Below the pieces are notes generated by a model that had not been told where the DNA came from, ran no database searches, and saw only the letters and a list, made by a program, of their open reading frames with translations. DNA of 64,000 nucleotides from UBA7803 sp040219135 (GTDB lineage Bacteria; Pseudomonadota; Gammaproteobacteria; Pseudomonadales; Azotimanducaceae): contig JAVJTA010000007.1 in NCBI GenBank assembly GCA_040219135.1, forward strand, positions 248,001 to 312,000. Direction: 5' to 3'. This document shows positions 25,814 to 33,535 of the stretch, one piece after another; position 1 is the first letter of the stretch; every line of letters begins with the position of its first letter. The position numbers and the translations under genes are program-made.

Positions 25814-26167
25814 ATGGAATTTGACGAAATCATATCCGTCGCCGGGTACGCCATAGAGGCAGTCGGCGTCCTGGTGGTCGTGATCGGGTCTGTCGTCTCG
25901 TCGTTCGTTTTCGTCTCCGGCTACCGCAAGGCGCCTGATGGCCAGGCCTACACGACCTACCGGCGTCAGCTCGGACGCTCGATCATCCTGGGGCTGGAAT
26001 TCCTGATTGCCGGCGACATCGTGCGTACGGTGGTGGTTGCCGACACGCTGGAAAACATCGCCATACTGGGTCTGATCATCCTGATTCGCTCCTTTCTCAG
26101 CGTCACCCTGCACCTGGAGGTCGAGGGACGCTGGCCCTGGCAGTCGGCGAATCAGGATCAGGCGTGA
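25814..26167 (+). CDS. DUF1622 membrane protein
   Basis: A 117-residue inner-membrane protein with three hydrophobic helices (about 16-36, 57-75 and 80-97). The DUF1622 hallmark TYRRQLGRSIILGLEFLIAGDIVRTV is present with small differences from consensus. The ATG at 25814 has a GAGCAGGG site. The function of the family is unknown; its position between a P450 and a tRNA gene gives no hint. Confidence 0.85.
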   Translation: MEFDEIISVAGYAIEAVGVLVVVIGSVVSSFVFVSGYRKAPDGQAYTTYRRQLGRSIILGLEFLIAGDIVRTVVVADTLENIAILGLIILIRSFLSVTLHLEVEGRWPWQSANQDQA

Positions 26168-26259
26168 CGCCATAGGCGCAACGCCGCCGGGGCTTGCCCG
26201 GCACCCGGTAGCTGGGATAATAGGGCGCGGCCGGGCAAAATTCCGGGTTTGCGGCTTTC

Positions 26260-26333
<74 letters not shown>

Positions 26334-26353
26334 ACTCGCCTCTGGACTCGATT

Positions 26354-27319
26354 TCAGTCGATGCTCTTGTTGGAGCGGTGGTAGCGGAGCACGATGTCCG
26401 GATCCGGGCTCAGCGAGGTCACTGGGGTTTCCTTGCCCTCGTAGCCCAGCGTCGACAGCACATAGCGCATGCTTTCCAGCCTGGCTTTCTTCTTGTCGTT
26501 GGCTTTGACGATGATCCAGGGGCTGTAGGACGTGTGGGTCTTGCTGAACATCTCCTCTTTGTACCGCGTGTAGGCGTCCCAGTTCTCCTGAGCCTTGTCG
26601 TCGACCGGGCTGATCTTCCATTGCTTGAGTGGGTTTACCCGCCGCGACAGGAAACGCTCCTCCTGCACGCCCTTCGAGATCGAAAACCAGAACTTCACCA
26701 GTTCCAGATCGTCTTCGTAGAGCATGTGTTCGAACTCGGGAACCTGCTGCATGAAGATTCGATGCTGGCGCTCGCTGCAGAAATCCATGACCGGTTCGAC
26801 GACGGCCCGGTTGTACCAGCTCCGATCGAAGAACACGATCTCTCCGGGATTGGGCAGCTGTTCGGCATAGCGCTGGAAGTACCACTGCCCCTTCTGGACC
26901 TCGTTGGGCTTCGGCAGCGCCACGATGCGGGCACTTCTGGGATTCAGATGTTCGATGAAGCGCCGGATCGTTCCGCCTTTGCCCGCGGCATCCCGACCTT
27001 CGAAGACGATCGCGACGCGGCGGCCGTTGATCTGGACGTCGCGCTGCAGTTTGACCAGTTCGACCTGCAGCTTCTGCAGTTCCTGCTCGTAGCGCAGCTT
27101 GATCAACGCCTTGTTGACGTCGACGTTCTTGGTCGTGAGAAGCTGAATCAGCCCCTTGCGGGTGTTGACCGCGGCCAGCTCCTCTTCGGTCATGCCAACG
27201 GATTTCTTGAGTGTCTTGCCGACCAGCTTCTCCTCGTCCGTGAGCGCGTTCTTGCCTCCGCTCGCAGGTATCGATTCGTTCGATTCGGGTGGTGGCGGCG
27301 CTATCTGCGACTCGCTCAT
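26354..27319 (-). CDS. ppk2: Polyphosphate kinase 2
   Basis: A 321-residue PPK2-family enzyme that transfers phosphate between polyphosphate and nucleotides. The P-loop FEGRDAAGKGGTI, Walker B region FFDRSWYNRAVVEPVM and lid residues (RFLSRRVNPLKQWK) are intact. A low-complexity Pro/Ser N-terminus precedes the domain. Single-domain PPK2 of about 300 residues is usual. The ATG at 27319 has GGAG 7 bases upstream. It converges on tRNA-Gly and diverges from the lipoprotein gene, with an inverted repeat between them. Confidence 0.93.
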   Translation of the reverse strand: MSESQIAPPPPESNESIPASGGKNALTDEEKLVGKTLKKSVGMTEEELAAVNTRKGLIQLLTTKNVDVNKALIKLRYEQELQKLQVELVKLQRDVQINGRRVAIVFEGRDAAGKGGTIRRFIEHLNPRSARIVALPKPNEVQKGQWYFQRYAEQLPNPGEIVFFDRSWYNRAVVEPVMDFCSERQHRIFMQQVPEFEHMLYEDDLELVKFWFSISKGVQEERFLSRRVNPLKQWKISPVDDKAQENWDAYTRYKEEMFSKTHTSYSPWIIVKANDKKKARLESMRYVLSTLGYEGKETPVTSLSPDPDIVLRYHRSNKSID

Positions 27320-27384
27320 CGGCAGACTCCGGTCAGTGACGAACAGAAGATGATAGTTCGTCGCCCGCGGTCGATCGGCCGGCG

Positions 27385-27417
27385 AAAGTACGTAGGCGCT
27401 ACGCGGGAATACGTACT
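27385..27417. promoter_or_regulatory. Inverted repeat in ppk2/lipoprotein divergent region
   Basis: AAGTACGTA (27385-27393) and TACGTACTT (27409-27417) are exact inverse complements with 15 bases between. The centre-to-centre spacing of 24 bases fits two half-sites about two helical turns apart. It is the most obvious structure in the 197-base space between the divergent genes. Confidence 0.4.
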
Positions 27418-27516
27418 TACCTAGCTTGCCGGGGTCGTGGTGCCACGGTACGCTCCGCGGCCACGCGCGGTGCGGATCGGTCGTAGCGCAGAGTCACAGG
27501 AAGGGGCGGGCAGAGA

Positions 27517-28590
27517 ATGGTCTCACTGAGAGTACGTACCTCCGGGAACGGTGAGGGATTGCGATTCGTGCGAACTGCGGTCGGCGCACTGGTCGTGCTG
27601 GTGCTGTCGGCATGCGGCGAAGGCTCATCGGAGTCGGCCGATACGCGGACATCGCAGGATGCTGCGGGCGCCGTAGCGGCGGCCGAGCTGCCCCTGGGGC
27701 CGATCAGGCTCTCGGAGGCCTACTCACCACGGTCCGCTGAATCCGCAGCCGTACCCGTTTGCCCATGGCTATCGGACGCGAGCGCCGCGGCGGCGGTTGA
27801 CGTTGTCATGGGAGACAAGCCGATGGTGCGCCGGTCGGTGACGCCGGAGGAATGCAAATGGAACGTCAATATCGGCTTTGCGTTCAGCATCCGTGCGACG
27901 GCTCTCGCGGATGCCGTTGCCCCGTCAGCGATCACCTACAATCTGGACATCGCACCGGTCGTGCGGCCCCAGGACGGTCCCGGCGGAGAAGCCGTCGTGA
28001 TCATGGACCCGACGTGGGATGCGGAGAATCCGCGCCCGTTCGCCTTCGTCTTCAACACGGACGATCGCCAGTTCAGGATCGGCACGACGGGTGTGAGAAC
28101 CTCCATCGACAGACTGCGCGCGGTCGCCGATGAGATAGTCGCCTCTCTGCCAGATTCCGCCCCGGTGGTCGCGGCAGGAGCAGCGGAACCGACGCTCGAT
28201 CCGTGTGTGTATGGAGGAGCAACCCTTGCTGCGCTGTTTGCCGGCCAGCCGGGCGATGAGCTCACGCAGAAGCCGAGTCTGGCGATCTCCACCTGCAGGT
28301 ACGAAGGTTACGCAGGAAACACCCGAATCGATCTGACCGTCGCCTTCAAAGGCGACCCGCTCGACCCGCCGAACCGCATGGACACGGACTACGCGCTGGT
28401 CGACGGCTTCGGCGCCGATGTCTACGTCAAGGACATGTCGCGGAGCGCCGGCTATGGCAGTTCGAGCCGCGCGTATCAGATCGCGCGCCCCGGCGGGCAG
28501 ATCCGCGTCGATCTGACGGTGTCCGAAGCGACTCTCCCGACGGACGCGGCCGCGCACATCCTGAACAACCTCATCGCGCGGACGAACTGA
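27517..28590 (+). CDS. Putative lipoprotein of unknown function
   Basis: A 357-residue protein with a hydrophobic N-terminus ending in the lipobox-like LVLSACGEG, so the mature protein probably begins at that Cys and is lipid-anchored. After a Ser/Thr/Ala-rich linker there appear to be two similar halves (around 80-200 and 220-355), each with a CPWLSDA/DPCVYGGA-type opening, a later Cys (EECKWN / ISTCRYEG) and a closing amphipathic segment. The layout recalls DUF3558-like lipoproteins, but I cannot claim family membership. An internal GTG at about 27568 would give a shorter signal sequence. Confidence 0.6.
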   Translation: MVSLRVRTSGNGEGLRFVRTAVGALVVLVLSACGEGSSESADTRTSQDAAGAVAAAELPLGPIRLSEAYSPRSAESAAVPVCPWLSDASAAAAVDVVMGDKPMVRRSVTPEECKWNVNIGFAFSIRATALADAVAPSAITYNLDIAPVVRPQDGPGGEAVVIMDPTWDAENPRPFAFVFNTDDRQFRIGTTGVRTSIDRLRAVADEIVASLPDSAPVVAAGAAEPTLDPCVYGGATLAALFAGQPGDELTQKPSLAISTCRYEGYAGNTRIDLTVAFKGDPLDPPNRMDTDYALVDGFGADVYVKDMSRSAGYGSSSRAYQIARPGGQIRVDLTVSEATLPTDAAAHILNNLIARTN

Positions 28591-28608
28591 TCGGCCGGTG
28601 GCTGCAGA

Positions 28609-29472
28609 ATGGATCATCGCAGCTTCTGGCTGATCACTGGCGACGGGCTGCGGCTCCACGCCCGGGACTACGCGGCCGATGAGGCGGCCGATGGGGGTGT
28701 TGCCGTACTCTGCCTGCACGGTCTCACCCGTAACGCAGCGGATTTCGACGACCTGGCCGCGAGGCTCTCACCCCGCTACCGGGTCGTGGTGATGGAGCAG
28801 CGCGGCCGCGGCGACTCCGACTACGACAGAGATCCGGCGAATTACCAGGTCGGCACCTACGTGCAGGACGCGATGGCACTGCTGGACGCCATGGAACTGG
28901 ATCGCCCCGTATTGATCGGCACCTCGATGGGCGGCCTCATGTCCATGGTCATGGGCAGCACGGCGCCGCAGCGGTTTCGCGGCATCGTGCTCAACGACAT
29001 CGGCCCGGTGGTGGAGCCTGCCGGCGTCGAGCGCATTCGTGGCTACGTCGGGCGCGGTGGCCCGATTGCCGACTGGGACGACGCGGTACGGGCGACCCGG
29101 GCCAACAACGAAACTGCGTTCCCCGGCCTCGGCGATGCCGAGTGGCTGGCCTTCGCGAAGCGCCTGTTCCGCGAAGAGCCGGACGGCGGTCTGCGTGCTG
29201 CCTACGACCCGGCCATCGCCGAACCGATGAACGCGGACTCAACGTCTGCCGTGCCGGCGGATCTGTGGACGGTGTTCGAGGCCCTGTCGGATCTGCCCAT
29301 GCTGCTCATCCGCGGTGCGCTTTCCGACATTCTGTCGGCGCGGACCACAGAGGAGATGGCGCGTCGCCATCCGCACCTCGAGTACGTGGAAGTGGCGGAT
29401 CGCGGCCACGCGCCGCTGCTCGACGAACCCGAGGCGGTGGCCGCCATCGAGGGCTTCCTCGCGCGCCTGTAA
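28609..29472 (+). CDS. Alpha/beta hydrolase
   Basis: A 287-residue cytoplasmic alpha/beta hydrolase. The oxyanion motif is LCLHGLTRNAADF, the strand/turn EQRGRGDSDYD follows, the nucleophile elbow is GTSMGG, and the catalytic His is in DRGHAPLLDEP. The MEQRGRG and GTSMGG context is common in haloalkane/epoxide-hydrolase-like and carboxylesterase members. The start lies 18 bases after the lipoprotein stop, so they may be co-transcribed. Substrate unknown. Confidence 0.87.
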   Translation: MDHRSFWLITGDGLRLHARDYAADEAADGGVAVLCLHGLTRNAADFDDLAARLSPRYRVVVMEQRGRGDSDYDRDPANYQVGTYVQDAMALLDAMELDRPVLIGTSMGGLMSMVMGSTAPQRFRGIVLNDIGPVVEPAGVERIRGYVGRGGPIADWDDAVRATRANNETAFPGLGDAEWLAFAKRLFREEPDGGLRAAYDPAIAEPMNADSTSAVPADLWTVFEALSDLPMLLIRGALSDILSARTTEEMARRHPHLEYVEVADRGHAPLLDEPEAVAAIEGFLARL

Positions 29473-29510
29473 AAAATACACTCGCCACGGGAACCGATCA
29501 GCGAACCGTG

Positions 29511-29539
29511 CCCTTGAAGACGGTCGCTCCGGCCTCATT
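29511..29539 (+). promoter_or_regulatory. Sigma-32-like heat-shock promoter of hsp20
   Basis: CCCTTGAA (29511-29518) and CCTCATT (29533-29539) are separated by 14 bases. This matches the sigma-32 consensus (CTTGAA, 11-16 bases, CCCCATNT) with one change in the -10 element. The predicted start is about 30 bases upstream of the Hsp20 ATG. Confidence 0.65.
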
Positions 29540-29576
29540 GAAGAGTTGCCGCAGTCTTTTCAGGAGGAACCCATAC

Positions 29577-30080
29577 ATGAGCACGTTGGACCAGATCCGC
29601 CAGGGATTTTCCAGGGCCTGGGACTCCGTCGCCGAGGGCTGGCGCGAGTTCCGTGAACTCGCCGGTGACGCGCTGACGAGGTTTCAGCCCAAGACGGCCC
29701 GCGGTGAGGTTCAGACCGCGGAGGATCGCATCGTTAGTCGCGCGTCCCGCTGGGGGCTGCTGGCGGCCGAAGTGGCCGACGACGAAAACAGCGTTCAGGT
29801 GATGCTGGAAGCGCCGGGGCTCGATGCCGGTGATTTCGAGATCGAAGTTCGTGACGACATCCTGATCGTGCGCGGAGAAAAAAAGCTGGCTCGGGAGGAG
29901 ACCCGCGGCCACTATCACGTCATGGAGCGCGCCTACGGTTATTTCGAGCGTGCGATCCGCTTGCCGGCGGCCGTAGAGGACGAAGACGCCCGGGCGAACT
30001 ATCGTGCGGGGGTGCTGACGATCTCGCTGCCCAAGTCGAAGTCCGCTCGACCGCGACGGATCGCCGTCGAGTCGAGCTAG
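29577..30080 (+). CDS. Hsp20/alpha-crystallin small heat-shock protein
   Basis: A 167-residue ATP-independent holdase. The alpha-crystallin domain spans about residues 65-160, including VQVMLEAPGLDAGDFEIEV and the diagnostic YRAGVLTISLPK (A-x-x-x-G-V-L-T). A Phe-rich N-terminal arm precedes it, as does a short C-terminal tail. The ATG at 29577 has CAGGAGGA upstream. The sigma-32-like promoter just before it supports heat induction. Confidence 0.93.
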   Translation: MSTLDQIRQGFSRAWDSVAEGWREFRELAGDALTRFQPKTARGEVQTAEDRIVSRASRWGLLAAEVADDENSVQVMLEAPGLDAGDFEIEVRDDILIVRGEKKLAREETRGHYHVMERAYGYFERAIRLPAAVEDEDARANYRAGVLTISLPKSKSARPRRIAVESS

Positions 30081-30114
30081 GTTCCCTAGAGCCGCGGTCG
30101 GGAGCGGCCGGCGC

Positions 30115-31011
30115 TCAGTGCCTGGATGATGTGGCGCCGATCACCTCGTCGAGCAGCGCCTGGTCGCCGAACTGGCCGCCGCCGCTACCGCCCACGGCGT
30201 ACTCCGGCCCGACGATCTCGGGACCCTCGCCCGGGGGCAACGGCGGGGTGTAGTAGCCGAGGGCGTAGCTGCCGAGGGTGTAGCCGAGCAGATCCTGGAG
30301 TTCCCGGGGCAGCGTGCGCGCGATCTCCGGCGGGCACGACAGGTACTGGTTCTCTTCCTGGCGCAGCCAGCCGAGGGCGTAGGTCAGGTTGGCGCCAATC
30401 CGGTCGGCGGCCGAGCGGTTGGCGCCGCCGCCGTGAAACACCGAGCCGGTGTAGAGCAGTACGGAGCCACGCCGCATCACGGCCCTGGCCGTTTCCTCCG
30501 GGGTCGGCCGGCGGTCGTCGGGCCAGCGCGTGCTGCCGGGCGCGACATGGGTGGCGCCATTCCCTTCGGTGAAGTCGGTAAGCGCCCAGATGGTGTTGAA
30601 CTGCGGCTCCACGCCCTGCAGATACGTGCCCCATGCCCAGCGGTCCCGGTGGATCGTCTGGGCGTCCTGTCCCGGTTTGAGGCGGATGATCTGGCTTAGA
30701 TGAAGCTGGATGCGTGCGCAATAGGGTTTCAGAAACGCCCGTGCCGTAGCCAGCACCGTGTCATCGAGAATCAGCTCGCGGCAGGCAGGCGATCGCGCCA
30801 CCAGCGCTCCGGTCCGGGTGGTGAGGCGGCCGCTGAAATCGTCACGGCCGTTGCCCGTGGCATCGATGTAGGGTTGGATCTCTTCGAGCACCCGATCGAT
30901 GCCGGCGGCGTCGAGCCGGTCCGCCAGAACGACTGCGCCGTCCCGGTGGATGATCTCCAGGGCCTGGTCGGTGCCGGCATCGGCGGGCAGGGTGGTGATT
31001 CGGGCCGACAT
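30115..31011 (-). CDS. Phytanoyl-CoA dioxygenase (PhyH) family protein
   Basis: A 298-residue Fe(II)/2-oxoglutarate dioxygenase. The metal triad is His121/Asp123 in TIHRDRW and His193 in SVFHGGGANRS, with Arg199 positioned for 2-oxoglutarate. EGNGATHVAPGSTRW is the typical turn between them. The ATG at 31011 has GGGGAG 8 bases upstream. It diverges from the first papain-like gene across 271 bases and could hydroxylate a product of that locus, but bacterial PhyH enzymes act on many substrates, so this is inference. Confidence 0.9.
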   Translation of the reverse strand: MSARITTLPADAGTDQALEIIHRDGAVVLADRLDAAGIDRVLEEIQPYIDATGNGRDDFSGRLTTRTGALVARSPACRELILDDTVLATARAFLKPYCARIQLHLSQIIRLKPGQDAQTIHRDRWAWGTYLQGVEPQFNTIWALTDFTEGNGATHVAPGSTRWPDDRRPTPEETARAVMRRGSVLLYTGSVFHGGGANRSAADRIGANLTYALGWLRQEENQYLSCPPEIARTLPRELQDLLGYTLGSYALGYYTPPLPPGEGPEIVGPEYAVGGSGGGQFGDQALLDEVIGATSSRH

Positions 31012-31167
31012 GGTCTCTGCTCCCCGGGCCGCTGGCCCTAGCGTCAGTTCCTGTGCACCCTTCTGGCCGCAGGGGCCAGTGGATTCGTTGACCACCTCAT
31101 CTTACCAGGTGTGCCGACAGGTGCATGGCGTTCGCTACCCACGAGTCCCGGTCCACGGCGACGGCCC

Positions 31168-31248
31168 TTGCCCGAGCCGGCAGGCCGTGGCGTTATATCG
31201 TCTGAGTTCCTGTACACACACGAAACTGCCCAGGCGCACGTGTACGTG
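31168..31248 (+). promoter_or_regulatory. Candidate promoter and palindrome before papain-like gene A
   Basis: TTGCCC (31168-31173) and TTATAT (31193-31198) are 19 bases apart and could form a sigma-70 promoter. Further down, CACGT-GT-ACGTG (31237-31248) is a perfect 12-bp palindrome 35 bases before the start codon. No other gene-like content is seen in 31012-31282. Confidence 0.35.
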
Positions 31249-31282
31249 ATCGTGCCCAGGCCATCAGCTCCAGGAGGAAAAC

Positions 31283-33256
31283 ATGAGCCTTCAGGGACAG
31301 GGGGCCGACAATCTGAGTTCGCTGACACAGCGAATGGATGGTGCCATCGATCGACTGGCCGCGGACAATGCCGGCGGCGGTCTGTCGCCGATCTGGGAGG
31401 TGCTCCAACTCGCGCACGAGCTGATGCTCGAGCCAGGAGGGATCGAGGCGCTCTACGTTCGGGTGCCGGCGCTGGAGAGCGCCGGCGTCTTTCGCGGCAG
31501 TGACTGGGACCAACCTCACATCCTGGTTCCGGAGTTTGCGGCGCGAACCGTGCGCTACGGTGAGGTCGTCGCCGCTCAGGTCGAAATGCTCAGCGAGATC
31601 CGCATGCTCGCGGTTGCCAAGCGCGACTACACGCACCCGAGCCTGTCAGCCGAGCGTGCTGAACGCTTCCTCGCCCAGGCGATGGCGATGAACCTTGATC
31701 TCGCGGTAGGCGATCTGCAGGAGGCGGATCGACTGCGAACCAATCGTCTCGGCTACGCCGCGCGGAACCTGTACCACTATCTGCTGGAGCGCCTCGGCTA
31801 CGATGACCTGCTCGAGCATCTGGTGGCCGAGGTCTGGCGAATTCTCGCCCAGCGGCCCATTCAGACCAGTGGCGTCAAGCACATGGTGACTCAGATTGCT
31901 GTCTGCATGGACAGCCCGGATGTGCTGGAAGTGGAAGCCCGGGCAGACGCCCAGGAGCTGGTTGCCGCCGTTTTCAGCCCGAGCGAGGGCTCTCGCGAGG
32001 ATCCGGGGGTCGAAACATACCGTGAGCGTCTGGAGGCGATGGACCACGCCGCGCTGCTCCAGGAGGCCATTGCGTTTGCTCAGGCCATGCACCGAACCGG
32101 GCTTGTTTCCCCTTATCTGCCGGTTCTCGTTCGCTACCTTCGAAGCCACTGGAACGAACTGATTCCAACGGCGCTGGGACTCAGCCAGACCGGGGCCGAC
32201 GCGTTTCATTGCTACCCTGCGCTCGTACACCGACTGATCGACGAGGCGGTGTTTCCCGAGACCGGCCAGGCAGCTTATGGCCTCGCCATGATGCTCGAGC
32301 GCGGCGTTCTGTTCTCGCCGCCGGTGGCCCCGTCGCTCTGGCGTCAGATCAGGCTCCCGCTGTGTGCGGATGTGGCGGAGAGGATCGCCGCGGTGTTCGG
32401 CACAACCCGTTCGCCCGAGTGCTTTCTGCTGGCCGACGTGATCAATGTCCTCGGACTTCCGCTGGGCGTCGGTCAGGGCAATTACCCGACCTGCCAGTCG
32501 ACCCGCGCCATTTCGATGTGGGCCTACAACGAGCCCGATGTATTGCTGCGGGTCATCGCCTGGGCGGCGCGCGACGGTGAGGTCGTCATGCGTTTCGAAG
32601 GGTCGAGCGTTTCCTCCGCAACGCTGAACGCCGGCCTTGCTGCAGGGCCGCCCATCGATGTCGACGCCGTTTCCCTGGTCACCGTGCCGCATCTCGATCG
32701 CATCTACTACGAAATGGGTCGCCGCAGCGCGGGGCGCGGCGAGGATCCCCACAAGTGGGTCAACGCCGAGTTCCACGGCGATCACGTCGGACTGGGGTTT
32801 CGAATCGCGGTCGATATCCACACGGGTGGCCTGAAGGATTTCGACGGCTTTGTCAGGGATTTCTATGCATGCTACCACCCCTACTACAATGGCAATCTAC
32901 CCGTTATCAGCCCGCAGCCTGCCGGTATCGCCGTCACCGACAGCGCGAGCAGGTTCCTTGGCTGGCACGCGATTACGATCCAGCGTGTTGCCCTCGACGC
33001 CGACCATCGCATGCGGGTGTACTTCTTCAATCCCAACAACGATAAGGGTCAGGACTGGGGCCAGGGTATCGTCACGTCGACGCACGGCCAGGGCGAACTC
33101 TACGGCGAGGCATCCCTGCCGGTCGCCGAGTTCGCATCGCGACTCTACGTGTTCCACTACGACCCGCTCGAGAAAGGTGCGGCAGATAAGGTGCCGGGTG
33201 AAGAGGTCGACGCGGTCGTGAGACTCGCGCGTGGCAGCTGGGCGACAAGCCGATGA
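31283..33256 (+). CDS. Papain-like-domain protein A of an uncharacterised ATP-grasp locus
   Basis: 657 residues, no signal peptide or membrane helix. The N-terminal ~380 residues look mostly helical and unfamiliar. The C-terminal part carries a papain-type pattern: Gln398-x5-Cys404 in VGQGNYPTCQ, His562 in GWHAITI, then Asn583 (FFNPNND) followed by GQDWGQG. This is the order and spacing of the oxyanion Gln, Cys, His and Asn-x-Trp-Gly in clan CA peptidases. It aligns over its whole length with protein B at 35222-37168, with near-identity in these motifs and in DPHKW, YNGN and FASRLY. The ATG at 31283 has AGGAGG 5 bases upstream. Peptidase, amidase or transpeptidase activity is inferred; no known family name can be given. 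Confidence 0.8.
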   Translation: MSLQGQGADNLSSLTQRMDGAIDRLAADNAGGGLSPIWEVLQLAHELMLEPGGIEALYVRVPALESAGVFRGSDWDQPHILVPEFAARTVRYGEVVAAQVEMLSEIRMLAVAKRDYTHPSLSAERAERFLAQAMAMNLDLAVGDLQEADRLRTNRLGYAARNLYHYLLERLGYDDLLEHLVAEVWRILAQRPIQTSGVKHMVTQIAVCMDSPDVLEVEARADAQELVAAVFSPSEGSREDPGVETYRERLEAMDHAALLQEAIAFAQAMHRTGLVSPYLPVLVRYLRSHWNELIPTALGLSQTGADAFHCYPALVHRLIDEAVFPETGQAAYGLAMMLERGVLFSPPVAPSLWRQIRLPLCADVAERIAAVFGTTRSPECFLLADVINVLGLPLGVGQGNYPTCQSTRAISMWAYNEPDVLLRVIAWAARDGEVVMRFEGSSVSSATLNAGLAAGPPIDVDAVSLVTVPHLDRIYYEMGRRSAGRGEDPHKWVNAEFHGDHVGLGFRIAVDIHTGGLKDFDGFVRDFYACYHPYYNGNLPVISPQPAGIAVTDSASRFLGWHAITIQRVALDADHRMRVYFFNPNNDKGQDWGQGIVTSTHGQGELYGEASLPVAEFASRLYVFHYDPLEKGAADKVPGEEVDAVVRLARGSWATSR

Positions 33257-33324
33257 ACGGGGCAGGAGTCGGCGCGCCGTTCGATGTCGCGCAGCGTCGC
33301 TGCGCATGGACTCGTCACATTCTG

Positions 33325-33330
33325 TATACT
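33325..33330 (+). promoter_or_regulatory. Candidate -10 element of the ATP-grasp gene
   Basis: TATACT lies about 80 bases after the protein A stop and 205 bases before the ATP-grasp start. No convincing -35 is present at 16-18 bases upstream. It would place the AATGACAAG repeats in the transcribed leader. Confidence 0.3.
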
Positions 33331-33360
33331 GGGCGTCAACAAGCGCTGTGCGCCGCCAGC

Positions 33361-33442
33361 AATGACAAACGAGTCAATGACAAGCAAACGAGTCAATGAC
33401 AAGAATGACAAGCGAGTCAATGACAAGAGAGATGAATGACAG
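33361..33442. repeat. AATGACAAG / GTCAATGAC direct-repeat cluster in ATP-grasp leader
   Basis: Six copies of AATGACAAG or close variants begin at 33361, 33376, 33395, 33404, 33419 and 33435. Three copies are extended by GAGTC to the left, each creating the small palindrome GTCA-A-TGAC (33373, 33392, 33416; 19 and 24 bases apart). The cluster is strikingly AT-rich and purine-rich against its GC-rich surroundings. It lies between protein A and the ATP-grasp gene and could be a set of regulator or iteron-like sites. Confidence 0.85.
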
Positions 33443-33487
33443 AAAAGATGCGGCACAGAGCGTAGATAGCAGCGTCGCTGGACCGGT

Positions 33488-33533
33488 TGGTGAACTCACC
33501 AGCCGTTCGATGCCGACGACAAGGAGTCTCCTT
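33488..33533 (+). promoter_or_regulatory. Palindrome and SD-masking hairpin before the ATP-grasp gene
   Basis: TGGTGA-AC-TCACCA (33488-33501) is a 14-bp palindrome. AAGGA-GTC-TCCTT (33521-33533) is a small hairpin whose left arm is the Shine-Dalgarno sequence, ending 2 bases before the ATG. In RNA it could partly hide the ribosome site. Both are visible in sequence; a regulatory role is inference. Confidence 0.4.
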
Positions 33534-33535
33534 CT

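Noticed and set aside
33361..33442. The AATGACAAG repeats as a CRISPR array
   Set aside because: Units are 9 bases with uneven 10-19 base steps, there are no unique spacers of constant length, and no cas genes are present.
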